This document shows positions 12,241-25,590 of a stretch of DNA of 64,000 bases, in pieces. This DNA comes from Melanocharis versteri (lineage: Eukaryota > Chordata > Aves > Passeriformes > Melanocharitidae). The notes beneath the pieces are model-generated. The model had not been told where the DNA came from. It saw only the letters and a list, made by a program, of their open reading frames with translations, and made no database searches. Both the position numbers and the translations under genes were made by a program. Positions within the stretch are counted from its first letter, which is position 1. Every line of letters begins with the position of its first letter. Location: contig VZTG01007182.1 in NCBI GenBank assembly GCA_013397845.1, forward strand, positions 527,617 through 591,616, in the 5' to 3' direction.

Positions 12241-15200
12241 ACCCAAAACCAAGCAGCCCCTGGAAGCACGAAGCTCATCGCAATGTAGGGGACAAACCCT
12301 GAGCCACTGAGGAAAGCACAAGTAAAAAGGCTTTGCTGTGCACGCAAAGCTGTTCTGGGAAAGGGCTTTAGCATGGAACTTCTCTGCCATGAGCTGCTGC
12401 TGCATGCTGGAGCCCCACTCAGGGACCAGAAGGCAGCCAGGGTATCCCACTGCAAGGCTTTGCCTTGCTGATATGCGCGAATCCTTACAACCACACCATG
12501 GGGTGTGAGAGCCAAGCTGGGCAGCCTTCCTCCCCGCTGCCAATCCGAGGCTCCAAACCCTTCCTCTTCTCAACGGAACAAAAAGCCAAAATCCTGAAAA
12601 GGTTTGCAAATCAATAGCCGTGTGGAGAGAAAGAAGGGGAAGTCCAGCTGGAAGGTTTTCTTTTGATAATTTCAAGTGTGCCAAAGCAGAAAAATAAAAA
12701 TTTCATCTCGAAAATGTTGAAATACAGTGTCAAGTATTTGTTCTTTCCTGAAAACAGTCTTTGCTGTAACTAGGTATCACCTCACAGGAAAGAAGAACAT
12801 TTTCTGGAGGTATCTAACCAGGTTTGTTACACATACACACACCTATGGCTGACTCCAGGTGTCCCTTATAGCTCGTTTGAGTCACTCAGGACTAGTAGTA
12901 CAGGACAACTTTGGCACAGCAGAAGTGCCACTTTCCCACAGCCCACTCTCACTAATGATCCATGGTAGCAGAAGCAATCTTTGGACCCAAAAACTGAAGT
13001 ACTACAGAGCATGCAACACTTTACTAGCTTACATGACAGCAGGTCTGAAACAGGATTAAAAGCCATAAATGAATTTGTATATTTTTACCTTCCTGGATTA
13101 ATACAAACAGGACAAAGGAAGACAAGGGAGAGAAGTAGAAGTTTTCCTCCTGAGGTGTTACAGTGTAAGAAGAGATATGAAGAGAGACCTTCTGCTGATC
13201 TCAGTGATCAGACCCATGATCATCTAGATCACTCCCCATCTCCTGGACCTGGAGGGCAGAGATTAAACCTAAGCTCACTGTGGGATTCATCTATCTTTCC
13301 ATTAAGGAATCAGGTTGCTCCACAGCTGATTTATTGTTGGCCTGCCTGTTTTGACTTTGCTAAGACCAGTCTCATCAGATGCATTGCTTGCATCAATGTT
13401 TATCTAGTGCTTCCACACTCAAACTGGGCATATAAATAGATGTTTGTTGCTGAAGGAAGCAGTTCTTAAAGCACCTGATTTTAACCAGGATAAGAAATTG
13501 GATATAGCATTAAAAGCACGAAGGAGTTGCTAAGGTTCCCCCTGAGCATTAGATTTTACCCACACATCTCCTCCATTTCCAGCAGCACCCTGAGAGGACG
13601 ATGATTTTTATCCTTTCAGGCAATTTGATTTAGAATCTTCTCCACAGCCTCAAATTTAGGGGCTTTCTTCCACCTGCTGCATAGTAACAGCAGTGCTGTG
13701 ACTCAGCTGTCACTAGATCTCCCTTCTGGTAGGGACACATGTATAATTGCTCAAGAGAAACAAACATAACTTGTCCCTACTCTCTTTGCTCACATCAGGA
13801 TTTACATTCAAAATAAATAAGCAATCTGAATTATACACTGAATAGATTAAAAGTATCTTTTATTTTCTTTTTCTATTGTTTACAAAGAGGCTCTTTATTT
13901 TCTAACATTGTATTTGTATATATTATGAGATAGGTTTCTAGCTGACTCCTCATATTGTTCCATCTCATTCGCATCTTGTTTCCCTTTAATATAGTCATAA
14001 AAGAAGGGAATATGTATTGTTGTTCTATTTATAACTTATCTCCTTGCAGAGATAGAAATGATCCCTCAAAATGCAAAGGAGATCCATCAGCACATTTTTC
14101 CTTCCTTCCTCCCTTTCTTTTTAGAATCACCTCTTTCCTTTGTAGGTTTAAATAAGGCTTCTTTTCTCGCCTTTTGTGAATTGTAGGGGAGCTATCAGTC
14201 ACTGCTGTAGGTCACAAACCTGTTACACATTATGCTGATAAATCACTGTCGGGAGGCAGTCACTGTAGAGTAAAACAGGGCCCTGCCCCATAGTAATACA
14301 ACAATATATTCGAGTGGACCTGCAGTGTCTCACTTCACCTGAAAATCCTGAAATCCACAGTTATTTTCCAGAAGAGAATCCGGCAAATCTTTTCTCCCCT
14401 CTATTTCCCAGGGCACTTGCATGTTTCCACTGAACTCTGTGGGATCCCCAGCACTCCAGGGCAGTCACTGTCAGAACACAGGGTAGGGAGATCTCAGCGT
14501 ACCTGGCTGTGTTAACATTCCTGGTCTGGCCCAAGAAACAATCAGTGAACCAGAGGGAAAGGGAGGGAGGAAGCAGGAGGCAGTAGGTGCTGCAGAAAGT
14601 CTGGCCATAAAGAAAAAGGGCTGAACAATTATTTTACTGTTATAGAAAATAAACGAGTTTAGAGTCAGTGCAAACATACAGCACTATCAACAAACCAAAC
14701 TTGTTAGGAGAAGGTTTGCTGAAGGCCAAAAAATAAATCAGGTATCAAGTGTCATACACCGACTTTCAAATCAGAATGTGAGCCTCAGGCTTTGTACACC
14801 ATGGAATTAGCTCACATCTCAAATTTTAATTTCAAAAGGACAAAATTCTACATCCAGTTACCTTATTGCTCCACATCATATGCAGTCCCTAAGGCAGTAC
14901 TTAAGCTATACAAAAGAGCATATTTTCTTTGCCTCTTTCTGTTCAAAATAGAGTAGACAACATAAACAAGATGTTATAAGCCCACTATGCTAATTAGATT
15001 ATTATTAGGATGCACAACTTCTAACTATTTGACAAAAAAAAAAAAAAAGCGGGGGAAATGAGGAGAGCAGCAGCAAGCAGCAGTGTTTGCCAGCTCCCCA
15101 TTATGACAGGGTGTAAATAGGGGTTAGGCTCATGCCTCCGTCTGCGAGGGGGTCACATCAAACCGCTTTCACCCCACAGGCAAGGTGAAAACAAGACCAC

Positions 15201-18180
15201 ACAGACAAAGAGGAATTGAGCTTCAGCTGGCATGACTGGAACCAATGCCAGTCAAAGAGTTCATTGAACAGTTCAATCATTTATCTTGACAGGATATGAT
15301 TCTTTTCAGGCTCCTTCTAGCACTCAGGCACAGCCAGCTCCTTAAAACCTGACACAGGATTTAATAGCTCTAATGATCCAAATGAATATTTAGTCTAGAA
15401 AATTAACTTTTGATAACAGTGGCTGATATACCCTCTTATGGCATACTGTGTTTATCAAATGTTACGGCAATTTATCACTGGGGAAAACAGAATGTTAGCT
15501 TTTATGGACAGACTCCAGCACTTTCTAAATGAAAGTTTAGAGAGGGATTTACAGTGGTCCATACCACACAGGTTGCCAGAGGATGAATTTCGTGTCCTTG
15601 AAACCAAAACACATACCTCTGTCACCTGAGAGGAAGCAACAGTGCTGCTGGACCTCCCATTCAGTGGGGTCTAAACCATGTTTTATGCATCTGTCCTGCT
15701 TAGTCTGACTTCCAAACCGGTAACTCCGAGAGTTTTCATGTTCTCATGAATTGCATTATTAACATGTTTTGTTATCTCCACACAGGAAAACCAGGACTTT
15801 AATAAAGAAGGTTTAGCCAAGACTGAAACAAGCCAGTAGCACATCTCAGTTTTCTTGTAGCTATGGTCTGGCTGAGGAATTTCCAGGTTTCACAAGAGTC
15901 TTGCTGCAAGATGGGCCATATAGGGATAAAAGCATGTAATTTTGCAACAGGATTTCTGCCCAGATCCATCCCAGGCTGCATCACAGCACTGTGCAACTGT
16001 GCTTTACCTTTGATTTTCAGAACAATGGACCCAACATTAATTATTGTTGTGGTCCTACCTATGACATGTTTAGAATTACTGACTAGAGCGGACAACCGAC
16101 TCTCCCTTTTTAAATCACACCTTTTCTTACAACTAGCTGGCTCTTTTCTAGCTGATCTTGGATGGATTTTGGAAATGTCTCCTTAAGCCACGAATCAGTT
16201 TTTCTCTACTTATTCTGAAAACATTTCTGTTACAAGCAGAGGCCTTTCTACTGCCACAGGAACAGGTTTTGGGCTGCAAGGAATACAGTATCCAACGTAC
16301 TTCAAGAGTTCAGCTTTGGCATCACTAGCATCTCTCTGATAACAACCCAAAATCAGGTGATTTAAGCAAAAGGCGCCATCTTGTCCAGTCAGAATTCAAA
16401 CACACACCTCAGCCAAAATTTACAAAAAGGCTAAAACCCCAAAGCACAACTTGGGCAGAAGGTACAGACCAGTCCTCACAATTCAGCCTAAACCCTCCGG
16501 CACAGCACTAAGTCCCACTCATAACTACTCACACAACTGTAGCATCTGTTTTTGAAAGATACCTAAAACCCTTCCTTCAGCCCCTGGAGAATGCAGCTCA
16601 CTCCAGGAGACTGTTATCAGAACTAATTTCCTCAACTATAAAAAATATGCAATATTTTTCTCTTCTGAAGTTATTGAGCTATGTTTTCCTCCTACATTAC
16701 TGCCTTTATTGTAGAGGTACTACCTAGTACTTTTGACACAAGTTACCTCTTGGCTTTGTGTAATTAAACAGATTTAACCTTTTTAATCTCCTACATAAAG
16801 CCAGATTTTCCAAGAGCTACATTTTAATATTAGGACATTTTCATTAGCTTATTGTGGCAATTCTTTCCTAATATCAATAAAAGTTAAACCTACATTATTT
16901 TCTATGTGTTAATGTCAGAATTCATAATTGCCAATACTCATATTAGAAGCAGGCAAAATATTTGGACTGATCATTTTGGACCAACAACATCAATACGAAA
17001 GTTTTCATGAAAAAACTTAATTCTGCCTTTTATTCCTAAAAGAAAAAAAGTATTTTATGAAAAAGACTCTGTTTCCCATAAATTTTACGTGGGATGTAGG
17101 TAAAGAAGTGCTTTACATACATCTGAGCAATTTCTAAACACTGGCACAGCAAAGAGGAAAAACTCAAACCCCTTCTGAAGTCAGCAATAACCAGAATGAA
17201 AGAGATTTCTTTTTTAAAGGGCTCTCCATAGCAAAGAGTCTGAGACAAAACATCTTGGAGCACCTATCACACGGAAGGCAATTACAGAAAAGCAATCTAG
17301 AGTGCTTGCTGACAAATAATAATTTAGGAAATAGAGAATAAAATACTCCCTGGTATCATAAACTGTAGCTTCACCAGGGGATTTTCATGGTGTTATTAAG
17401 TTTGAGAGACAAGCTCAAGTGGTTCAAATAATTGAAAGTAGAAAATAAAACTTCCACAACATTATGTCTCAAAGTACACTTCTTTGCGTCTGATATATAG
17501 GGCAGCCTCACTCCAAAGACATTTGAGATTTTCTGTTTCATGTTCTGCAGATGATGTTTGCAGCTCTGTGCAGGTATCTAATTTCCAACCAAAGACAATA
17601 CATCAGAGGCAGCATGAGGTTATAGCAACAAGCCAATCAGAAAACAAGTTATTCAAAGACTGTCCAAAATAATCCCATAATTCTATCTGTTGTGCAACCT
17701 TTTCTTTCAAAGGATAGAGCAATACACTGCTCACTGGACAGTTTTCATGAAACCAACATTATATAGTTTAGGTATTCTTACCCAATTTGAAACAAAAATC
17801 ATAAATATTTCACTTTACAATATTGCTGCCATCCTTCTGCATAGCCCCAAATGACCAAACACCTCTCATTTCTCTGCCTCAAAGAGTAAAAGAAAGTGGG
17901 AGTATATGTCTGCACCAACACCTTGCTTTTGGATAAAGAAATATGAAGTTTTTGTGGCAACTTGATAATACAGCTGAGCACCTTGGTCAAGAAACTGAGA
18001 AAATAAATTTTCCTATGCAGTACTTGCAAGAATAAAAGTATGTGATTAAAGGTTTGTGAATTCTTTGACAGATAGTCTGCTCTTCCAAGGAGTGTAGATG
18101 CCCAACTCCATCAGAGCAATAGCCATGTATGCGACCAGCCATTCAGGCTCCCCACTGTAATAGCCCTTTACAGAAGCCTC
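12241..18180. other. intergenic, no gene seen
   Basis: Unique sequence with a 15-base A run at 15034-15048. The overlapping minus-strand frames at 12231-12684 (94 and 148 codons) have no recognisable domain and lie in a local GC-richer patch where stops are scarce. I do not call them genes. Confidence 0.45.
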
Positions 18181-18660
18181 TGAAAGCAGCCAAGTGCTTA
18201 TGGAATGAAGCTCCTCAAGTGGCTTATCGGCTAACTGGAATATAGGAAATGAAGGAAAGGAACAGATTGCTTATTTTTCACACTAGAGAGAAAATACTGG
18301 CCGGGAAGTGAGACGCATTACTATGCTGAAAGCATAGGTGAAAATGGAGTTGTTAATGAGGCAATAAAACATGACGTGTTATGAAAATGTTTGGAGAGGT
18401 TGATTGTAAGGCTAATTGAGTGAAGAGATGCAAGAGCATCTCACAAGGAGCCAGGGGAACGAGCAGCAAATGAAATCCTGCATTAATCCACACGTACACG
18501 GAAAAAATAACCATGGCTCAAGAACGGTCTTTAAATCAGTATTCACACTCCCTAAAAAACATATGGGACCCTTGTGCCTCCCCCTGTGTACTATCAGCTC
18601 TATTTTTAAGAGCAGACAGAAAAGCATATACAACACTAAGGCTTTTAAGGTGAATTGAGA
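18181..18660. promoter_or_regulatory. candidate conserved non-coding element
   Basis: Repeat-free, balanced stretch holding ATGACGTGTTATG (18371-18383, CRE-like) and GCTAATTGAG (18411-18420, homeodomain-like). No exon signal is seen. Regulatory function is inferred from motif density only. Confidence 0.2.
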
Positions 18661-19317
18661 ATGAAGAAGAAAAAACACTGTTATATAGCAGGAGAAATCT
18701 ACGAGGCACAAATAACTTGACTGCTGTAGGCAGCTTCGATCATCCCACTTCCAAAGCTACAGAGGTGAATCAGAAGAGTATTTAGCTCAGAGAAGGGCAA
18801 AACTGGGGTCAGAGATCCAGGAAGACTAAGGTATGAGGGGGAGCTACATCAACTATAGCACTTGTACCTGAAAAAAAATAACGGGGCAGAATGTGGAGGG
18901 ATATGATACAAAATCACAGAGTATTAGTTATTTCTCTCACCCCAGCATCTGATAAAAGGTTTGAAATAAATGAGATTAACTTTTTCACATAGACTGCAAC
19001 TACACTGTGGAAGTCACTGCCACAAGATTCTATGGAGGCAAAAGAAAGGATGTAAACCAGAAAAAAATATCGTGTTAGAGGTAAAATCCTAAAAAAGTAC
19101 TTTAAAAACATTATTCTACATTTGGTCTGTTTCTTATACTCTTTTGCTCAACCTCCAGTACTGAGCACAATCAAGAAGAGAACATCAAATGAGCCTTTGA
19201 TTTTACATGGTGTGTTGCTATGTTCTTGCACTCTGACATATCTCAAGGGTTAAATTCAGAATAATGTGTTCACTCAGGAGTTTTGCCAAGAACACAAATT
19301 TGGGCATTTTGTCTCTT

Positions 19318-20380
19318 AAGCACTGTGACAGGAATTAGTTAAATCCAACTTTGTTATGGACACAGTGTTTAAAACTTCACTGCCATCCCCAGTGCTGTCA
19401 TCCTTGGAGGCAAGACTGCCATCAGCACTGTCTCTTTTTGCCTTAGATTTTGGTCTTGAGGTATTAACACTGAGTGAAGAATTCACCCTCACTCTTCTAC
19501 CATGCCTCCTCTTGTTACTTATCAGCAACTCTGGAAACTTTGCTCAATAATAGCATTCAAGTTTTAATGGGATCAACCCATCAGTAGGAAGGCTGCATTT
19601 CATTGATCCTGAATTATTGCACCCTAGTGCAATCTATGGCTGCTCTACTATTCTAATTTTGCCAAAACTGCATCTAAAACAGCTCAAATGCTGAAAATAT
19701 ATAAAGATGAATCATATAAAGGGAACATGAAAAAAATTATAATATACGTCACTGAGTGGTAAGACTTTCCAGAAAGAACCAGCTTTTAGAACCAGACTCA
19801 AATGCTATTTACTCACCTAAATAATTATTAGGATGTTTTCAAAGGAGCTCAGCACTCAGTCTGTTGAAATCTTTTGAAAACCTGGTCATAATAGTCACAA
19901 TGGGAACTGAGTTCTTTTGAAAAACTAGTCAACAGCTGAGAGTGCCAAGCTAGCGAGAGCTGGATCTCAGACAGAAAACTTGCTCCATAACACCTCTTTA
20001 AATACTCAGCAGTGGTTGATGGGAACAGACCAGTATCTACCCTCTGATTGCAGCCTGCATCAGATAAACAACAAGTTGTGACTTTTCCATTATATTGATT
20101 TCTCGACAAAAAACCTGGATTCTGAAAAACCTTTTATGAGGGAAGATACTGGTGTGCAAGGAATGAGTTTGATTTCCCCTCAGAACACTGGGTCCATGCA
20201 CTGCTGTTCTCGGGACCTCCAGGCAGCCACTGCTTCCTAACTTGCGGATTCACAAGTAAGGAAATCTGCCTCTTAAAAATCGTGATTCTGTAGATGTTTG
20301 CCTGATGGGACTTGGAAAGGAGATATCTGTGCTCATCCTACACCCAGCCCTCAGTAGCCACACTAACTCTGCAGCTCTTG
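19318..20380 (-). pseudogene. possible decayed coding stretch, unidentified
   Basis: On the minus strand an 86-codon frame (20109-19849) and a 70-codon frame (19528-19316) extend in the same general direction with protein-like, hydrophilic composition, but are interrupted by several in-frame stops and at least one frame change. I recognise no family. Stop density across the whole stretch is only moderately below chance, so it may be nothing. In human, the minus-strand gene next upstream of STAB2 is C12orf42; position and strand would fit, but the peptides do not resemble the C12orf42 protein as I remember it. Confidence 0.15.
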
Positions 20381-22784
20381 ATGCTTTCAGGTTTCTAGCT
20401 CCTTTGAGTCCGGATACCCACAGGGTGTGTTTCAGTTGCCTAGGACTGTTTTAGAGACCTCCTGGTATCCCATGTGGCTGCCAAATGCTACTCCATGAAG
20501 TCACAGCACTCACTAGTACCAAAGGCATCTAAAGCAGCACTAGATGCCAGTGTTTAGCACTTGAATTGCTCCTCCACAAACTTTGAGACAAGCTACTATA
20601 TTTTTGAGGAGTCCAGTGTGTCAGGAAGATGCTTTACTCAGCAACTGGGGCAGAAAAAGTCAACATTTATGCTTTTCCTTCAGTAAAATTTTTTCAACTC
20701 GACCTGTTGAGGTGGAACAAAAAGTTATTCAAAATACTTTCTCCAAGTAAGAAGAGTTTACTTCTTACACATTCTAGCTAAACGCTGCATAGGAAGTCTG
20801 TGAAACAATTTTCTGCCCTGTTCTTCTCAACCACAAACTTCTAAAACATGTGAAGACTTACCTACCTACAATTCGGCAATTAGAAAAAGACAAGCTGCAT
20901 TAGCAGAAATGACTGAAAGCTTTTTCTCCTTTTATTTACAAAGAAGCAACTTTCTTGTCTTTTTTTAAAGGCAATTCTTTCAAAAATTCTCTTACTGTAG
21001 AATTGTAATATGAAAAAACCAAGAATTTCCTATTTATGATTTCTACACACATCATAATACCTCTATTCATTTTATGTCTTTTTAGTTTTCTACCTACTCC
21101 ACACAGACATTTATCACTTCCTAATTTTCTATTATCTGCCATTTTCATTCTCCAGATCATTCCAAATCTTTCTATATTTTTCATGGAAACTAGAGTCAGA
21201 AGAAGAATGAAGAGAATCCCTGTCATTAAAATATTCAGGCCATATTTTTAATTATCTGTTTGGCTTTCTTCTGGGAAGTAGAGGTTGTTTCCTCCCAGGA
21301 GATCAATAATGCAATTTCCCCAAATGATTCCTGAAGTTTTTATATAATTTCACAGCTGTGGGTCAAATTTTTTTTAAAAAACCAAGCAAACAATAACTTG
21401 AAGTTTAAATTGCATTGTCCTACAGTGCCGTTCCTTATCCCTAAAAAACTGTGGGCAGGCAGGCAGCATTTGTCATGCATGGACACTCCCATGGTACAAC
21501 TCATGGGGGCTGCAGGGACTTTAGGATTCTGGATGCTCTAATGTCATTGATGATGATAATGGGCAAAAAGACAACACTAAAAAGTTGTGAATATGAAGTA
21601 GTCTGTCTTTACACTGCTTTAACATTGCTCATGTCAAATAATTTTAAAATACCCTCCGCAATCACTGAAAGAGAGTGCTGGATGAGAGTCTTGGAAGAGT
21701 ATCTGTCAGGACCGGGAAAAGCTGCATCTGCAAATACCAGTGCTGGTTCTGGGCCCAAAGATGTAAATTATCCCTCCTTAGCAGTTTCACATCATCAGCC
21801 TTGTTTCTGTTGCTATTAACCTGGGTGGATTTGAAATAACTGCATTAAAGCTTTATTTGAAAGTGGGTTTGATTTTTCCTTTTTTCCTCTTTTTTAAAAA
21901 ATATTTTTAGTTTATTACATTTCTAAAAACTTTTTTTAAAGGCAAACAAACAAACAAGAACCACAGAAAATCCAACAGCAATAAACACCCCAATATTTCT
22001 ATTTTTAAAATTTGAAAACAAGACAAGCACTCAAAAACTTGGAAGTTTCTATTTTATAACCCCTACACAACATACTTTTTTCTTCTCTTCAGAGGGCTAC
22101 TTCATGATATTGTCTAACTGCTAAAGTGAATGTGTGTCCCCTCCTTGGGGAGGACATTTCATTCTGGACTGTTCGTAGCTCTAAATACTTGACTTCTCCA
22201 CCCAAAATTTCAAAACTGTAGCTCTTTTGTTTTATGTTAGACATATCCAAAACTTATCTGTTTGTAGGTGAGGACTTTGCGCAGGCCCTCACAAGTGCCT
22301 CCTGTACAGAGCCTTGCTACACACAGGTGAGCCTTTGAAGAGGTTTTCCTACATGTGTGCTCAGCCTAATCTCATTGCAGCAACACTGGTTTTACATTTT
22401 TATGTTTATTTAGACTCTCCAGTGTGGTTAACACAAAATATAGTCTTTTTACCATAGCTTTTGCGTAATTGCAACGAATCCTTGTATGTTTACTTCCTCA
22501 CCATAAAAAAAAAGTAAACTCGTAACAAAGTTTAGTCTTCGACACAGAAGGCACAAAGCAGAATCTTTTGGATGAATCTTCAGCAGATGCTCCCACGTAT
22601 TTGAAATCTTTCAAATTTCTTAGTCATGGTGTATATACAGCTTTGTGGGAATTGGGGGAAAGTGAACAGCTCCCTGGCTGCTCATTTTCTGAGATGCAGC
22701 ATATGTTTGTGCAGGTATCTGATTATATCATCTCCCTTCTACCTCATGTACTTTGTACTCTTAGCAACAGATGACTGTTTCCAA
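20381..22784. other. intergenic, no gene seen
   Basis: AT-rich unique sequence, with T-rich and A-rich tracts around 21870-21960. Open frames up to 122 codons (21451-21819, plus) have no recognisable domain. Confidence 0.45.
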
Positions 22785-22812
22785 ACATGTATATATATAT
22801 ATATACACATGT
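22785..22812. repeat. palindromic (TA)n microsatellite
   Basis: A TA run is bracketed by ACATGT on the left and CACATGT on the right, making a near-perfect palindrome that could form a cruciform. Confidence 0.8.
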
Positions 22813-23105
22813 ATAGCATGCATCAATTTAGTATTGTCATAATTGCATTTCTATATGTTTATTCTATATTATTTATATTTCTTTTACAGATTTATTATAT
22901 ATTTTATGATTATTTTATATTTACTTTATACCTTTTAATATTTATTTTATGTATTTGTTTGCCTTTTACTTTTTAAAGATTTTTTTATAATAATATCTAT
23001 GTTTTACTTATTTCTTTTTATATTTTACATTTTTCTTCTATGGATTTATTTTCGATATGCTTATTAGCCATCATATATTTTAATCCCTATTTCTTGTCTG
23101 TATTT
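22813..23105. repeat. AT-rich low-complexity tract
   Basis: About 290 bases built almost only from TAT, TTT and TTA words, with few C or G. The open plus-strand frame across it is a by-product of composition. Confidence 0.8.
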
Positions 23106-23345
23106 CTTTATCCCCACGTGCTCTCAGACCTGCTCCTGGAGCCGCTTCCAGGTGCTGCTCCCCGCGGGCTCGGGGGCTTGGAGCCGTGGCTTGGGCTCTG
23201 CTGCCCTCCGGTGGCCCCGCGGGAGGGTCCCGCACGGGGGGCGGAATTCGGGCATCCTCATGGTCCACTCCAACCTGGAGCGTTCCACAGTCCTGTGCAC
23301 CGAACTGAAGAGGGGTGGAGGATGCTGGTGGAGAAACTGAGTTCT
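23106..23345. other. GC- and CpG-rich patch
   Basis: Composition flips within a few bases from very AT-rich to GC-rich, with many CpG dinucleotides (for example CTCCCCGCGGGCTCGGGG near 23157). The overlapping open frames on both strands (up to 161 codons on minus) are expected where stops are rare. It could be a small CpG island, an inserted GC-rich repeat or a minisatellite relic. No exon boundary or promoter element is clear. Confidence 0.55.
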
Positions 23346-23903
23346 GTTCACCAGCACTGACTTGCACAGGAGCCATCCCTCGCCTCGGGAGTCACCTTTG
23401 GAGGCACGGACACACACGTGGTGAAAGCCAGACAAACTATCGAGAGGCAGAAAGGGGAGAAGAAACAGCCAAGGCAGAAGGGAGAGTGGCTTGTCCACAT
23501 CTTTAAACGATGGAGCCAAAAACAGAGCCTGAGCTTCCTTCTCTCCAGTCCAGGTCTGTTTCCCATGGCAGCAGTCCGCAACTTCTGCTGGCCTGCAGCC
23601 CCCGAACACCCGCCAGGAACATCACACCTGGCTCTTCCCAGCGATGCCAGATGTCCCCGTGGCCATCCTTGGCTTAGGGATTCCCGTTCTGCATTCCCAC
23701 TCTGAGTCACCCAACTAGCACAGCACATCACACAGCCCTGTAACTTGATGTAGACCATGGCAAGTTTATGCATCATGAGGAGGAAGACAACAAAAAATAA
23801 CATTGTGTTATCATTCTATTTGTGGAAATTATGCTGCATTGTTTTCTGCACAATTTTCTTTCTCAATCATATTTTGGGATGGCTTTTCCTAGACAAGATA
23901 ATT

Positions 23904-23939
23904 GAAATCAATCACTGAAATCAATCACTGAAATCAATC
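23904..23939. repeat. 13-base tandem repeat, almost three copies
   Basis: The unit GAAATCAATCACT occurs twice and is followed by a partial third copy, GAAATCAATC. Confidence 0.9.
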
Positions 23940-25590
23940 CGCTATAGCCACAAACATGCACACTTGGATAATGCTATAAAGGCTGCCTTTAAAAGGAAGA
24001 AAGAAGGAAAAAAAAAGAAAACTGAGCAAGGGTTGATTGCTCCATATCACTACCTGCAATTCAGTTCCACTTGTAGTAAATTATTAACTATATTAATCCA
24101 ACTTTGTTTAAGTCCGACTAGACAAAACAGAAGTATTACTCTGAAAGCATGTAAGTTCTATATAGGTCAAAATTACAGTGAGCTCTCTGCATTGTCTAGA
24201 GCAAGGAAGGAAGTCATCAGGTAATAACATTGTAGTAACAACACAGCCTCTGCTCCTGCCCTCAACTCCACAACATCCCTTAGCTTATGGTGCCTGGATT
24301 TTCCAGACTTCCCCAATCCTACCACGGCCAGCTGCTAAAATCTGAAATATGTGTGCTGCTCTCCATCCTGCTTCTCTACCATAGGGTTAGAAAAATCAAT
24401 ATAACATTTACAGCACCAGAAATCCGTGCTGTACATGCCTCTACCCATCCCGAATCCTGGAATCTCAGGGTTTTCCTAGTATTTTTGCTTTACATACTGC
24501 AACCTTAGCAGAACTGCAGTACAAGATGCATACAAACAACCCCACAGTCCTTCCTGGATGTTTATAAACTGCAAAATAGGTTTGCTTGAGAAATGCCATA
24601 AAGATCCATTTCAGCCAACTTTTTATATTCATTCCTAGCTTTCAATATCCTTGGATCACATCTTAAAGCTGAAGCTCCTTACATGCTGACATTACACAGC
24701 CAGATGTTAACTCAAACTACACATTTATTTTAGTGTATTTACCCAGCAGCTCATAATTGTGATTAATTTTATTTCAAATCTCTGCAAGGAATACACACTA
24801 TATTTATGCTCCATTAAACATGAGATTTAATGATTCTGAAGTGTGTTATACCACCAGGAAGAGCCACAGTGTTCAAAAAACCTCGAGATTTTGTACCAGG
24901 GCAGTACCTCCTCCATTTATCACACCATTAGCTGGCAGCAGCATGGGATCAGTCTGTGTATGGTCTATCAAGAATGACAAGGCAGCAGATGGAAAGTAGA
25001 GACAGGGACACAAAGATGACTTCAATATTCCTGTAAGCCACCTGCACTTCCAGATCCAGGTTCCTAAGTCCTTTCCCCTGCCCCATAACTTTGCTGCCCA
25101 GGAGCCCCGTAGATTCATCCCCTTGTACATCTGTCTCACAGCTGTACATGGAGAACACTTCCAAGAAATTGGGGACTAATTTATAAGTCATGTATCCTAC
25201 CGGACCTACAAGACCTGGGACTTTACCTATGCCCTGTGGATGACTTCCATTTTTTTAAGCAACAGGCAATTATAAATACCATGAAAGGGTAGCAGTGGTA
25301 CCTGTGAGCAGCCCCTGATTTTGTGGTCATTCAACTTTAGAGCATGATACTGACTCTAAGCTCAGCCTTACAGCTCCCCAACCCAATACAGCCCTGAAAT
25401 TTTGCAGTAAATATCATTGTCTGAGTTAGCACCGCACACACCACTCTCCTCATGGCTCCCTAGCAAAGCCCTCTCGCCACGGCTTCAGCTAGAATGCCTT
25501 TTGTTTACAATTTCACCAGCTGAAAGACTCTTTTGAGAACACAACAAAAAAAAAAGAAAAAAAAACCAAAACAGAAGGGAAAGAAAGCAA
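23940..25590. other. intergenic, no gene seen
   Basis: Unique sequence with a 20-base A-rich tract at 25546-25565. Around 24720-24830 lies a repeat-free AT-rich stretch with GTGATTAATTTT. No gene was recognised. Confidence 0.4.

Noticed and set aside
12238..12684. 148-codon minus frame
   Set aside because: No recognisable family, overlaps another open frame in the same patch, no gene context.
15034..15048. A15 run considered as the tail of a processed retrocopy
   Set aside because: No coding-like or SINE-like body upstream and no target duplication seen.
18914..19111. 65-codon minus hydrophobic frame
   Set aside because: AT-rich composition yields F, L and Y codons; no other support.
23124..23609. 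161-codon minus frame over the GC-rich patch
   Set aside because: Open frames exist on both strands here because of composition; there is no domain or splice partner.
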